A stretch of 6,729 nucleotides of DNA from assembly GCA_020629355.1 (NCBI GenBank), contig JAHDDM010000071.1:1-6729 (forward strand), given 5' to 3'. The translations under genes were made by a program, and so were the position numbers. The notes beneath the pieces were generated by a model. The model was not told the origin of the DNA. It made no database searches and worked only from the letters and a program-made list of their open reading frames with translations. Positions 5,888-6,729 of this stretch are shown piece by piece (position 1 is the stretch's first letter; every line of letters begins with the position of its first letter). This stretch comes from Rhodospirillaceae bacterium (GTDB lineage Bacteria > Pseudomonadota > Alphaproteobacteria > JABSOH01).

Positions 5888-6729
5888 ATGAATATCATGT
5901 GTTTTGGATACGGCGAGGCCGTTGCAGCATGGCACCAGTCTTGTTTGCAAGCAGGAATGTCGTGCCAAATAGCCGCTTCGGTGCGACAGGAATCCAAGGC
6001 CACAGAACTACGCGCATTAGGTGTTGCGCCCCATCTCTGGCAGAACGGGCTGGATGCCGAAGGCATACAGGCGCTGCAAAAAGCCGAAATTGTGGTTATC
6101 TCAGCGCCACCAAAGCCAGACGGAGATATTCTATTCCCACATCTCCTACCAATTTTGCAAGAATCATCCTCTTTGCGCTGGTTGGGGTATCTTTCCAGTA
6201 CCAATGTTTACGGCAACCATGATGGGGGTTGGGTCAACGAGGACACACCTGTAAACCCTACTGGCAAGCGTGGTCAAGGCCGTGTTCTTGCGGAACGGCA
6301 ATGGCTGGATAGTGGTCTGCCCGCGCATGTGTTTCGCTTGGCGGGTATTTACGGTCATGGCCGCAATCAGATTCGGAAGCTCCTCAAAGGCCGCGCACGC
6401 CAGCTTATTAAACCAGATCATGTCTTTAACCGCATTCACGAGGCCGATATTGCTCAAGTGCTGAATGCCTCGATTGCACAACCGAATCCAGGACGTATCT
6501 ACAACCTTGCCGATGATTGTCCTGCCCCGCCGCAAGAAGTCTTACAATATGCTGCAAAACTTTGCGGCGCGCCTGTACCACCGCCAGAGGACTATGCCAC
6601 AGCAGAACTCAAGGGTCTTGCAAAAGAGTTTTATTTTGACAATAAGCGTATCGAGAATAGCCGTATCAAAAGCGAATTGGGTGTGCAGTTACGCTTTCCC
6701 GATTATCGCGCGGGGCTTCAAGATATAGC
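5888..6729 (+). CDS. NAD(P)-dependent SDR-fold oxidoreductase/epimerase-like protein (YeeZ-like), C-terminus cut by right edge
   Basis: The frame is open to the window edge and gives 280 residues. Relatives end soon after the motif seen at the end here (RFPDYRAGL, 269-277), so only a few residues are missing. Seen: beta strand plus a short dinucleotide motif, MCFGYGEAVA (4-13), with the glycines spaced GxG; VISAPP (70-75); WLGYLSSTNVYG (98-109) with Tyr108 in the SDR catalytic position; FRLAGIYGHGRN (149-160); NRIHEADIAQVL (181-192); YNLADDCPAPPQEV (205-218); and YFDNKRIENSRIKSELG (249-265). The YxxxK lysine is absent (Asp112 there), as I recall for relatives, so classical SDR chemistry is doubtful. 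Substrate and pathway are unknown. Two ATGs are possible (5885, 5888); the second has the better spacing (7 nt) from AGAGG. No signal peptide. It is divergent from djlA. Confidence 0.88.
   Translation, partial: MNIMCFGYGEAVAAWHQSCLQAGMSCQIAASVRQESKATELRALGVAPHLWQNGLDAEGIQALQKAEIVVISAPPKPDGDILFPHLLPILQESSSLRWLGYLSSTNVYGNHDGGWVNEDTPVNPTGKRGQGRVLAERQWLDSGLPAHVFRLAGIYGHGRNQIRKLLKGRARQLIKPDHVFNRIHEADIAQVLNASIAQPNPGRIYNLADDCPAPPQEVLQYAAKLCGAPVPPPEDYATAELKGLAKEFYFDNKRIENSRIKSELGVQLRFPDYRAGLQDI

Overview
The window looks like chromosomal DNA of a Gram-negative proteobacterium of moderate GC content, most likely an alphaproteobacterium. The evidence is a lipoprotein signal with a lipobox, a membrane-anchored DjlA co-chaperone, an AmpD-type amidase, a mitochondrial-like (type II) sulfide:quinone oxidoreductase, and an SDR protein of a kind I associate with alphaproteobacterial genomes. 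There are six protein genes plus one that runs off each edge in part: seven coding regions in total. I see no RNA genes, mobile elements or CRISPR arrays.

Left part (1-4605), sulfur module. A selenium-binding protein 1 / methanethiol oxidase family gene (minus strand, cut by the left edge) is divergent from a metallo-beta-lactamase-fold persulfide dioxygenase. A lipoprotein with about eleven Sel1 repeats follows on the plus strand, and then a type II sulfide:quinone oxidoreductase (SQR). Read by family function, these enzymes form a chain: methanethiol to H2S, formaldehyde and H2O2; H2S to a thiol persulfide with electrons to the quinone pool; and persulfide to sulfite. The Sel1 lipoprotein has no known place in this chain. 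A 43-bp imperfect dyad lies in the leader of the SQR gene.

Right part (4595-6729), housekeeping-like cluster. On the minus strand, djlA overlaps a small AmpD-like N-acetylmuramoyl-L-alanine amidase by 14 bp, so the two are probably co-transcribed. The amidase end overlaps the SQR end convergently by 11 bp. Divergent from djlA is an NAD(P)-dependent SDR-fold gene that lacks only its last few residues at the right edge. It has a recognisable sigma70-like promoter with a 10-bp palindrome in its spacer.

Nothing here looks like a defence system or a wholly new machine. The most interesting point is the physical grouping of a methanethiol oxidase homologue with SQR and persulfide dioxygenase, with an unexplained Sel1 lipoprotein between the latter two.
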